A stretch of DNA of 5,679 bases, from NCBI GenBank assembly GCA_001799975.1, contig MGUQ01000096.1, positions 14,643-20,321 on the forward strand, written 5' to 3'. This document shows positions 1 to 5,679 of this stretch, in pieces; the first letter of the stretch is position 1, and the number at the start of each line of letters is the position of its first letter. Both the position numbers and the translations under genes were made by a program. The notes below the pieces were generated by a model. It was not told where the DNA came from and did not search any database. It saw only the letters and a list, made by a program, of their open reading frames with translations. The DNA is from Elusimicrobia bacterium RIFCSPLOWO2_01_FULL_54_10. GTDB taxonomy: Bacteria > Elusimicrobiota > Elusimicrobia > 2-02-FULL-39-32.

Positions 1-19
1 GGGGGGGGAGTGTACACTA

Positions 20-25
20 TATAAT
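20..25 (+). promoter_or_regulatory. Possible -10 box for the signalling operon
   Basis: The hexamer TATAAT is a perfect match to the sigma-70 -10 consensus and lies 31 bases before the ATG of the fusion kinase. Transcription would start at about base 32, giving a leader of roughly 25 bases. The matching -35 box would fall at or before the left edge of the window, so it cannot be tested here. An 8-base palindrome, GTGTACAC, sits just upstream at 10-17 and could be an operator or chance. The AT-rich setting makes a chance match possible. Confidence 0.35.
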
Positions 26-56
26 AGGATCAATAGATTCATAAACCCAACATAAA

Positions 57-3000
57 ATGAAAAAGCCAACCACTCCGCCTCCTGATTCTGTATCGGAAAA
101 AGACAGTCTTTTGCAATCCGCGGCAGACTCCCTGTTCCCGATTGTGGGCATTGGGGCTTCCGCCGGCGGTTTGGAAGCCGTCACACAACTGCTTAAAATG
201 GTTCCGGCGGACACGGGCATGTCCTTTGTCATCATTCAGCATCTGGACCCCACCCGCGTAAGCAACCTGGCCAGCATTCTGGCCAGAGCCACTTCAATGA
301 AGGTGGATCAGGTGAAGGACGGCATGGTGGTGGAGCCCAATCATGTCTATGTTTTTCCGCCGAACATGAACATGACCCTCAATAACAATGCATTTCAACT
401 CCTGCCTCGCTCTGAAGTGCGCGCCATGCACATGCCGGTGGATTATTTCTTCCGCTCAATGGCCCAGCTGGGCAGCCATGCCATCGGCATCATCCTTTCG
501 GGGTCCGGGACCGACGGGACATTGGGCTTGGCCCAGATCAAAGAGGAAGGCGGCATCACATTCGCCCAGGATGAGTTGACGGCGAAATTCGCCGGCATGC
601 CGCACAGCGCCGTTTTGGCGGGCGCGGCTGACTTTGTCTATTCCGTGCAAGACATCGTTCAAGAGCTTATCAAGATTGCGCATCACCCTTATATCGCATC
701 CGCCGCGAGAATCTCCGAAGAAGAGGAGCAAAGGCCCGGCTCTCAGCCGAACGAGAGCCTGGACGCGCTGGGGCAAATTCTCCATTTGCTGCAAAGTGAA
801 AAGGACGTTAATTTTAATCATTACAAGAAGGCCACCATTTTGAGGCGCATCTCGCGCCGCATGGCGATCAACAAGATTGAGAAGATTGAGGACTACGCTA
901 AATTTCTCCAGGGGAATCCGGACGAATTGAAAGAGCTTTACCATGATCTCCTCATCAAAGTGACGAGTTTCTTCCGCGACCCGGAAACTTTTGAGATTCT
1001 CAAGAAGGCGGTCATCCCCAAAATTATGGAGGGCCGTTCCGCCGCAAACCTCATCCGCTTATGGGTGGCCGGATGCGCCACGGGCGAAGAAGCTTATTCC
1101 ATCGCCATTTATTTCCTTGAAGAATTCAGGAGACAGGGCGTCGAACCCTATATGCAAATATTTGCCACAGACATTGATGAAGACGCTCTTGCCACAGCCC
1201 GCACGGGGATTTACATCGAAAATATTGTGGCGGACGTCTCGGAGGAGCGGCTGAAACGATATTTCACCAAGATAGACCACAACTACCGCATCAATAAATC
1301 CATCCGCGACATCTGCACGTTCGCAAAGCATGATCTCGGCATAGACCCTCCGTTCTCTAACCTGGATTTGATCACTTGCAGGAATGTGATGATCTATTTC
1401 GACCCCGTTTTGCAGAAGCGGATCATCCCGGTTTTTCATTACGCCCTAAAACCCAAAGGATATCTCATGCTGGGATCCTCGGAATCCATCGGCAGCTTTA
1501 ACAGTCTGTTCAATACCATAGATCCAAGATCACGGATTTTCGCCAAAAATCCCGTCAAAACTCCCGCGCCCATGAACCTGTCCCCGTGGGAGCCCCGGAC
1601 GGGAGAAGCAAAAAAGGTCTATCTCGCCAAGCCGGTCAGCGATTATCTTTCAAAAGAAACGGATGCGAATAAAGATATGGACCGGATCCTTTTGAATCAT
1701 TATATTCCGGCCGGCGTGCTCGTGAACGATCAAATGGATATCCTTCAGTTCCGCGGGGATACGGCGCATTATCTGCAGCCCTCATCCGGTAAAATGAGCT
1801 TGAATCTCTTGAGAATGGCCCGGGAGGGCTTGCTCGCGGTGTCAAAATCCGCGGTGGACGAGGCCCGGAAGACGGCTGCCCCCGTCACCCGGAAGAACAT
1901 CAGCGTCAGGTTCGACAATAGGCTCTTGAACGTGACCTTGAAAGTCATCCCGCTCAATGTGCCGCCCAGTCCCGAGCACAATTTTATGGTGGTCTTTGAA
2001 GAGTCCGTTGCTGCCCGCCGCAAAGGCAAGAAGGGGAAAGACGCCCAGCCGGATTCAAAGCATGATTCAAGCGTCCGGGAATATGCCCATTTGACCAACG
2101 AGCTGATCGCGACAAAACAGCACATGCAATCCATCATTGAAAGCCAGGATGCAACCAACGAAGAGCTCAAGAGCGCCAACGAGGAGATTTTTTCAAGCAA
2201 CGAAGAGCTTCAAAGCACCAACGAAGAATTGCAGACCTCCCAGGAAGAACTCCAGTCCACCAATGAAGAGCTCCTCACCGCCAACGATGAAATCAGGATC
2301 CGCATCACCGAGCTGGACAAGGCTCACAACGATCTGAGCAACTTGCTTGCAAGTTCGAACTTGTCCATTGTCCTGATCGGGAGCGACATGAACTTGCGCC
2401 AGTTCACCAAAGTCGCGGAACGCGCGCTGAACATCGATTACACCCACATCGGCCGCCCCATTGGCCAGCTCAAGCTCGGCATTCCCGTCCCTGAAATCGA
2501 ATCTTTGGCCGCTTCAGTCATCGCGAGTGATCGCGTCGAAGAGCGCGAAGTCCAGGACGCCCAGGGCCATTGGTTCAATTTACAGTTCCGGCCGTTTAAA
2601 ACGACCGAGGGCAAAATTGCAGGCGTTCTGCTTGTCTTTGTAGACATCCATTCCATCAAAGGCGTGGAAAAACTCACCCGCAGCCTGGATGAGCTCCAAG
2701 CCGCCCGCACGCACAGCCAATGGATTGTGGAAACTGTGCGGCAGCCCATTTTGATTTTGGATGACGTCTTTAATGTCGTATCAGCCAATCCTGCATACTA
2801 CTGGACATTTCAGGTCACAGAACAGGAAACCCGCAACCGGTCCCTCTACGAGCTGGGGAACGGCCAGTGGAACAATCCCAAATTAAAGGAATTTTTGCGT
2901 GAGATCCTGCCTCAGAACAGCGAGTTCAATAACTTTCAGGTGGAGCGTGATTTTCCGGGGATCGGGCGCCGGACCATGATATTGAACGCCAGGCGGCTGG

Positions 3001-3791
3001 GCAGTCAAAAACAGATTTTCCTTGCCGTTGAGGACGTCACGGACAGAAAAAAAATCGAAGAGCTGCTCGCCATCGAAAGAGGAAACCTGGAAAAAGTCAA
3101 CCATGAGCTCGATCAGTTCGTCCACGTCGCCAGCCACGATCTGCGCGCCCCCTTGAGAGCCATCGGCTCCTTTTCGAGCATTCTGCAAAAAGATTTGGAC
3201 GGCAAGCTGGATCCGGACAGCAAGGACACCCTGGAGCAGATCATTTTGGGGGCCAAGCGGATGAATGAGCTCATTGACGACCTTTTGACTCTTTCAAGGA
3301 TCACAAAAGTCACCAACCCCTTTGAACTGGTGAACATCCAGGATATTATCGAGGTCGTCGAAAGGCGGCTGCATTCCGACATAGCGGAGAGCAGCGCGAT
3401 GATCACCGTTCATCAGCCCCTGCCGGCGGTCAACTGCGACCGCATCAAAATAACGGAAGTTTTTGTGAATTTGATCAACAATGCCATCAAGTATTCTTCC
3501 AAAAATTCCGGGGGACAGGCCAAAATAGAAATCGGCGCCAGAGCGCTGGAAGGCCAGTATGAGTTTTTCGTGAAAGACAACGGCATCGGGATCGATTCGC
3601 AATACCATCTGCAGATTTTTGACATGTTCAAGCGCCTTCACAGCAAAGACCAGTATGAAGGCACCGGCGCCGGGCTCTATATTGTCAAAAACATTATTGA
3701 AGAGCATGGCGGCAAGGTTTGGGTGGAGTCCCAGGTGGGCAAGGGAGCCACCTTCCGCTTCACCATCCCTAAAAACTTGAAGGTCAATTAA
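57..3791 (+). CDS. CheB-CheR-PAS fusion sensor histidine kinase
   Basis: This 1244-residue protein joins chemotaxis-type methylation enzymes to a sensor kinase and appears cytoplasmic, with no signal peptide or membrane segment seen. Residues 28-210 are a CheB methylesterase with the triad S35 (GIGASAGG), H62 (QHLDP) and D153 (GSGTDGT), without CheB's usual N-terminal receiver. Residues 240-510 are a CheR methyltransferase with the SAM loop AGCATGEEAYS (338-348), R307, D372 and CRNVMIYF (441-448). A PAS-like domain (about 541-650), a basic linker, a heptad coiled coil (701-746) and two PAS domains (759-866, 885-1000) follow. The kinase core has H1027 in the H-box, N1142 in the N-box, DNGIGI at 1174 and GTGAGL at 1202, so it looks active. 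An in-frame stop at 42-44 makes this ATG the first possible start. No Shine-Dalgarno sequence precedes it. The methylation substrate is unknown. The architecture call is firm; the stimulus is not known. Confidence 0.96.
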   Translation: MKKPTTPPPDSVSEKDSLLQSAADSLFPIVGIGASAGGLEAVTQLLKMVPADTGMSFVIIQHLDPTRVSNLASILARATSMKVDQVKDGMVVEPNHVYVFPPNMNMTLNNNAFQLLPRSEVRAMHMPVDYFFRSMAQLGSHAIGIILSGSGTDGTLGLAQIKEEGGITFAQDELTAKFAGMPHSAVLAGAADFVYSVQDIVQELIKIAHHPYIASAARISEEEEQRPGSQPNESLDALGQILHLLQSEKDVNFNHYKKATILRRISRRMAINKIEKIEDYAKFLQGNPDELKELYHDLLIKVTSFFRDPETFEILKKAVIPKIMEGRSAANLIRLWVAGCATGEEAYSIAIYFLEEFRRQGVEPYMQIFATDIDEDALATARTGIYIENIVADVSEERLKRYFTKIDHNYRINKSIRDICTFAKHDLGIDPPFSNLDLITCRNVMIYFDPVLQKRIIPVFHYALKPKGYLMLGSSESIGSFNSLFNTIDPRSRIFAKNPVKTPAPMNLSPWEPRTGEAKKVYLAKPVSDYLSKETDANKDMDRILLNHYIPAGVLVNDQMDILQFRGDTAHYLQPSSGKMSLNLLRMAREGLLAVSKSAVDEARKTAAPVTRKNISVRFDNRLLNVTLKVIPLNVPPSPEHNFMVVFEESVAARRKGKKGKDAQPDSKHDSSVREYAHLTNELIATKQHMQSIIESQDATNEELKSANEEIFSSNEELQSTNEELQTSQEELQSTNEELLTANDEIRIRITELDKAHNDLSNLLASSNLSIVLIGSDMNLRQFTKVAERALNIDYTHIGRPIGQLKLGIPVPEIESLAASVIASDRVEEREVQDAQGHWFNLQFRPFKTTEGKIAGVLLVFVDIHSIKGVEKLTRSLDELQAARTHSQWIVETVRQPILILDDVFNVVSANPAYYWTFQVTEQETRNRSLYELGNGQWNNPKLKEFLREILPQNSEFNNFQVERDFPGIGRRTMILNARRLGSQKQIFLAVEDVTDRKKIEELLAIERGNLEKVNHELDQFVHVASHDLRAPLRAIGSFSSILQKDLDGKLDPDSKDTLEQIILGAKRMNELIDDLLTLSRITKVTNPFELVNIQDIIEVVERRLHSDIAESSAMITVHQPLPAVNCDRIKITEVFVNLINNAIKYSSKNSGGQAKIEIGARALEGQYEFFVKDNGIGIDSQYHLQIFDMFKRLHSKDQYEGTGAGLYIVKNIIEEHGGKVWVESQVGKGATFRFTIPKNLKVN
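2157..2294 (+). repeat. In-frame heptad repeat (NEELQST type) inside the kinase
   Basis: Residues 701-746 of the fusion kinase consist of six consecutive seven-residue units of the form NEELxxx, plus a final NDEI. With Leu or Ile (704, 711, 718, 725, 732, 739, 746) taken as heptad position d, position a is Asn or Gln in every unit (701, 708, 715, 722, 729, 736, 743). Codons differ between units (for example CTC, ATT, CTT and TTG at position d). The repeat is therefore kept at protein level rather than being a fresh DNA duplication. A segment of this kind is known in CheB/CheR-PAS fusion proteins. It probably forms a parallel dimeric coiled coil linking the first PAS-like domain to the later PAS and kinase domains. 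Confidence 0.9.
3779..3783 (+). promoter_or_regulatory. Ribosome binding site of the first receiver gene
   Basis: GAAGG lies within the last codons of the fusion kinase, 11 bases before the ATG at 3795. It is the only purine-rich match near that start and supports translation of the receiver as the second gene of the same mRNA. The spacing is slightly long but acceptable. Confidence 0.5.
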
Positions 3792-3794
3792 CCC

Positions 3795-4208
3795 ATGCCT
3801 ACCTCGCAAAAGACCGTGCTCATTATCGATGATGAAATGGATCTCGTCCTCTTGCTCAAGCATAACCTGGAACAGGAAGGGTTCAGCGTCTTGTCGTCCT
3901 GGGACGGCGAGACGGCGCTGGAGATCGTGAAGGACAAAAATCCCGACCTGATCATTTCAGACATCTCCCTGCCCGGGATGGACGGGTTTGATTTCCTCCG
4001 GGCGCTCCGGCGCGAGCGAAAAACCCCGATGATTTTCCTCACCGGCGTCAAGAACGAGCTTTGCAAAAAACTGAGCGAGAAACTGGGAGCGTCTGATTAC
4101 ATCACAAAGCCGTTTTCAGTGGAAAGCGTCCTGCAAAGGATCCGCGCTTTGCTTGACGCGCAAGACGCCTTGAGCGAGCGGAATGAAAGCGTTCGAGCGG
4201 CAAAGTGA
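3795..4208 (+). CDS. Single-domain response regulator, CheY/OmpR-type receiver
   Basis: This 137-residue cytoplasmic protein is one receiver domain with no output domain. It shows the acidic pair D12/D13 (VLIIDDE), the phosphoacceptor D56 (IISDISLPGMDGF), T83 (FLTG) and K105 (YITKPF), which is the full set of residues needed for phosphotransfer. The sequence style resembles the receiver half of OmpR-family regulators, but it ends about 30 residues after K105, where a DNA-binding domain would begin in a regulator of about 230 residues. The start is the ATG three bases after the kinase stop codon, with GAAGG upstream. The upstream kinase is the obvious phosphodonor. As a lone receiver it may act by binding a partner, feed a phosphorelay, or serve as a phosphate sink. 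Which of these is not decided by the sequence. Confidence 0.93.
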   Translation: MPTSQKTVLIIDDEMDLVLLLKHNLEQEGFSVLSSWDGETALEIVKDKNPDLIISDISLPGMDGFDFLRALRRERKTPMIFLTGVKNELCKKLSEKLGASDYITKPFSVESVLQRIRALLDAQDALSERNESVRAAK

Positions 4209-4618
4209 ACGATCAGGCGCTGGATATCTTGTTGGTGGATGATACAAAAGGGGATGCCAAGCTCGCAATAAGGGCTTTCGCGGACGGCAAAATAGCGCAT
4301 AGAATGCACTGCTCCGCCGGCGGTCAGGAAGCCCTTGATTATATCCGTGACAGCGGAGCTCCGGATTTCATTTTATTGGACATCGAGATGCCGGTCATGG
4401 ACGGATTTGGAACTCTCAAGAAACTAAAGGCGGATCCCAATCTTGCCCACATTCCGGTGGCCATGCTCACAAGCTCGACCAATGAAGAGGACGTTCTTAA
4501 AAGCTACAATTTTGGAGCCGTCAGCTTTATCACCAAGCCGATGAATTTCGAGGGTTACGCCCAGTTGGTTGAGAACTTCAATCAATACTGGCTCACCAGC
4601 AGCAGACTGCCTAAATAA
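4205..4618 (+). CDS. Single-domain response regulator, Rcp1-like
   Basis: This 137-residue receiver belongs to the Rcp1-like group of CheY-type proteins, which are often encoded beside phytochrome-like or PAS-type kinases. Visible signature residues are D12/D13 (ILLVDDTKGDA), phosphoacceptor D59 (FILLDIEMPVMDG), T89 (AMLTSST), K111 (FITKP) and the C-terminal YWLTSSRLP stretch typical of the group. The start is GTG and overlaps the stop of the preceding receiver (GTGA at 4205-4208), so translation is probably coupled. Only a weak purine stretch, GAGCGG, lies before it. A later start would remove the acidic pair, which favours the GTG. There is no output domain. The kinase's H-box (ASHDLRAPLR) resembles that of phytochrome-type kinases, the usual partners of Rcp1-like receivers, so this is a good candidate for its cognate receiver. 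Confidence 0.93.
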   Translation: MNDQALDILLVDDTKGDAKLAIRAFADGKIAHRMHCSAGGQEALDYIRDSGAPDFILLDIEMPVMDGFGTLKKLKADPNLAHIPVAMLTSSTNEEDVLKSYNFGAVSFITKPMNFEGYAQLVENFNQYWLTSSRLPK

Positions 4619-4639
4619 CCCCCGCAAAAAAATACCCTC

Positions 4640-5641
4640 CTAAGCCAAAAGATAGCGAGTTGACTTGTAATGGCCGATGATCTTTATGACCCCGCGCTTG
4701 AGGAGGGGGTTTAAAGCGTAATGGGCCCCCGGACTGGTAAGCCGGAGGGCTCGTGTGATATCTCGGATCGCTAATGGGCCTCGCTCTCTGAGAATCCGCA
4801 AAAGCTTCTCCTGCCGGGCTGTCAACGACAAAGGCTCTTTGCCCGCGCCAAGCCCTAAGGATTGAATGCGTTTCTGTACACGCTCGAGGGTTTCCAGAAT
4901 GGCTTCCGCCATAAATTCCAGCCACACTCCAAGATCTTTCTTCTCAATCTGAATTTTTTGAAGGTTTTTGATATAAAGGGCACGGTTCTCCAAAAGCACC
5001 TCGTCCAGGGCAAAGATGTGAAGCGTGTCAAAACCCATCCTGTGAAGCTGCCATGTCGACAGCGCCCGCGCGACTCTGCCGTTTCCGTCACGAAAGGGAT
5101 GGATCTCCACAAAACGCAGATGAAGGATGGCCGAAGAGAATACGGCCGGAAGCTCGCCAGCTAAGACATTCAACCATCCTAAGAGATCCTGCGTGAGCTT
5201 TGGGACTTTTTGCCAGGGAGGACAGACGTAAATTCCGGCCTGCACATTGGTTCTGCGGTAAAATCCCACCGGCCCCTCATCTACCGCTCCTTCAGAGATC
5301 AGCCTATGAAGTAGGAATACATCCTTTTCTTCTATGTGTCTTGCCTTTTCCCTTTTGCCCAGCCAAGAGAGAGCTTTCAGGTAATTTTGAGCCATTTTGA
5401 TATGGCGATCCGGGTACCCCTCTGCTTTTTTGCCTTCCATAAGGCCCTTGACAGCTTCCAGAGAAAGCGTGCATCCTTCGATAGCCGTCGAACTCCAAGC
5501 GGCTCGCGCCATCGCATCGCGCACGAGGGAGGGAACCCATGGGACTTTGACCAAGGAGGATCGGATATTTTCGTGAACCTCTCCGATCTTCTCCAAGAGT
5601 TTATATGTGCGCGGCGCGGCCTGAAATATGGGTTCAAACAT
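4640..5641 (-). CDS. Fic family protein (probable AMP transferase) with C-terminal winged helix
   Basis: Fic enzymes transfer AMP or another nucleotide-derived group from a nucleotide to a hydroxyl side chain of a target protein. This 333-residue protein carries the full active-site motif HPFRDGNGRVAR at residues 181-192, with catalytic H181, D185 for metal and the Arg residues for phosphates. An N-terminal motif S51-xxx-E55-G56 fits the inhibitory helix of class II Fic proteins, so the enzyme is probably self-inhibited. Residues about 127-145 (FYRRTNVQAG onwards) match the flap that positions the target. Residues about 272-333 look like a winged helix-turn-helix, suggesting DNA binding. An in-frame stop at 5651-5653 makes the ATG at 5641 the first possible start. 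No ribosome binding site precedes it, and repeats cover it. No antitoxin gene is adjacent. The gene points toward the signalling operon and no functional link to it is evident. The target is unknown. Confidence 0.94.
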   Translation of the reverse strand: MFEPIFQAAPRTYKLLEKIGEVHENIRSSLVKVPWVPSLVRDAMARAAWSSTAIEGCTLSLEAVKGLMEGKKAEGYPDRHIKMAQNYLKALSWLGKREKARHIEEKDVFLLHRLISEGAVDEGPVGFYRRTNVQAGIYVCPPWQKVPKLTQDLLGWLNVLAGELPAVFSSAILHLRFVEIHPFRDGNGRVARALSTWQLHRMGFDTLHIFALDEVLLENRALYIKNLQKIQIEKKDLGVWLEFMAEAILETLERVQKRIQSLGLGAGKEPLSLTARQEKLLRILRERGPLAIRDITRALRLTSPGAHYALNPLLKRGVIKIIGHYKSTRYLLA

Positions 5642-5673
5642 GCATAAAGTTTACATAAAGTCATGCATAAAGT
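5639..5673. repeat. Triplicate CATAAAGT repeat over the Fic start
   Basis: CATAAAGT occurs at 5643-5650, 5654-5661 and 5666-5673, with start-to-start steps of 11 and 12 bases, close to one helical turn. The outer two copies extend to an identical 12-mer, CATGCATAAAGT (5639-5650 and 5662-5673), 23 bases apart. The first 12-mer includes the start codon of the Fic gene in reverse complement. Same-face spacing and position in the promoter suggest an operator array. The Fic protein's own winged helix is a natural candidate binder, which is an inference. The array may continue beyond the right edge. Confidence 0.8.
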
Positions 5674-5676
5674 CAA
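5648..5676 (-). promoter_or_regulatory. Possible promoter of the Fic gene
   Basis: On the minus strand TTGACT (5676-5671, five of six bases matching TTGACA) is followed after 17 bases by TAAACT (5653-5648, four of six matching TATAAT). A start site seven bases below the -10 box would fall at about base 5641, the A of the Fic ATG. That would give a leaderless or nearly leaderless mRNA, in keeping with the missing Shine-Dalgarno sequence. The CATAAAGT repeats overlap the -35 box, the spacer and the -10 box, where a bound protein would block RNA polymerase. Confidence 0.4.
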
Positions 5677-5679
5677 CGG

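Noticed and set aside
456..944. 162-codon open frame on the minus strand inside the CheB-CheR region
   Set aside because: It is antisense to the catalytic CheB and CheR segments and its translation shows no family features.
3057..3064. A8 run at the junction between the third PAS domain and the kinase core, as a possible slippage site
   Set aside because: Reading straight through gives a complete, well-conserved kinase. The run simply encodes Lys codons, and there is no second product in a shifted frame; a -1 shift soon meets a stop.
57..3791. The fusion kinase as a phytochrome photoreceptor, given the Rcp1-like neighbour
   Set aside because: No GAF or PHY domain and no chromophore-binding region are seen. 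The sensory part is PAS domains only.
3294..3863. 189-codon open frame on the minus strand across the end of the kinase gene and the start of the first receiver gene
   Set aside because: It lies antisense to conserved kinase and receiver motifs, has no recognisable domain and no ribosome site, and is explained by codon bias of the real genes.
4690..4730. GGGGG and CCCCC runs near 4702-4731 as a terminator stem
   Set aside because: They lie inside the Fic coding sequence, the loop would be long, and no T run follows on the plus strand.
5377..5676. 99-codon minus-strand frame starting in the CATAAAGT repeats, as a small upstream gene
   Set aside because: Its N-terminus is only the translated repeat, and the rest is an out-of-frame reading of the Fic gene.

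Overview
The window is bacterial DNA of moderate GC content. It is gene-dense and uses the standard code. It holds two blocks that meet tail to tail. Nothing in it fixes the taxon. The large multidomain kinase, the stand-alone receivers and the Fic protein with a winged helix suggest a free-living, probably Gram-negative environmental bacterium, possibly an uncultivated lineage. That is an inference from gene content only.

Block 1 (57-4618, + strand) is a compact signalling operon. It starts with a 1244-residue protein that combines a CheB-type methylesterase, a CheR-type methyltransferase, a PAS-like domain, an unusually regular heptad coiled coil, two more PAS domains and a histidine kinase core. 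Three bases later comes a CheY/OmpR-type single receiver. That gene overlaps by 4 bases (GTGA) with a second single receiver of the Rcp1 type. Neither receiver has an output domain, and no chemoreceptor, CheA or CheW gene lies in the window. The likely scheme is that the fusion protein senses through its PAS domains and phosphorylates one or both receivers, which then act by protein-protein contact or pass phosphate on. What the methylation domains act on is not shown here.

Block 2 (5641-4640, - strand) is a single Fic-family gene with a complete HPFRDGNGR active site, an N-terminal inhibitory motif of the class II type (SxxxEG) and a C-terminal winged helix-turn-helix. Three copies of CATAAAGT sit on and just upstream of its start codon, inside a plausible promoter. 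This suggests self-regulation and a very short or absent mRNA leader.

The two blocks converge with a 21-base gap that contains no clear terminator. Bases 1-56 hold a TATAAT box and begin with a run of eight G, which may mark a contig edge. No stretch longer than 300 bases lacks a gene. No RNA gene, CRISPR array, insertion sequence or attachment site was seen.
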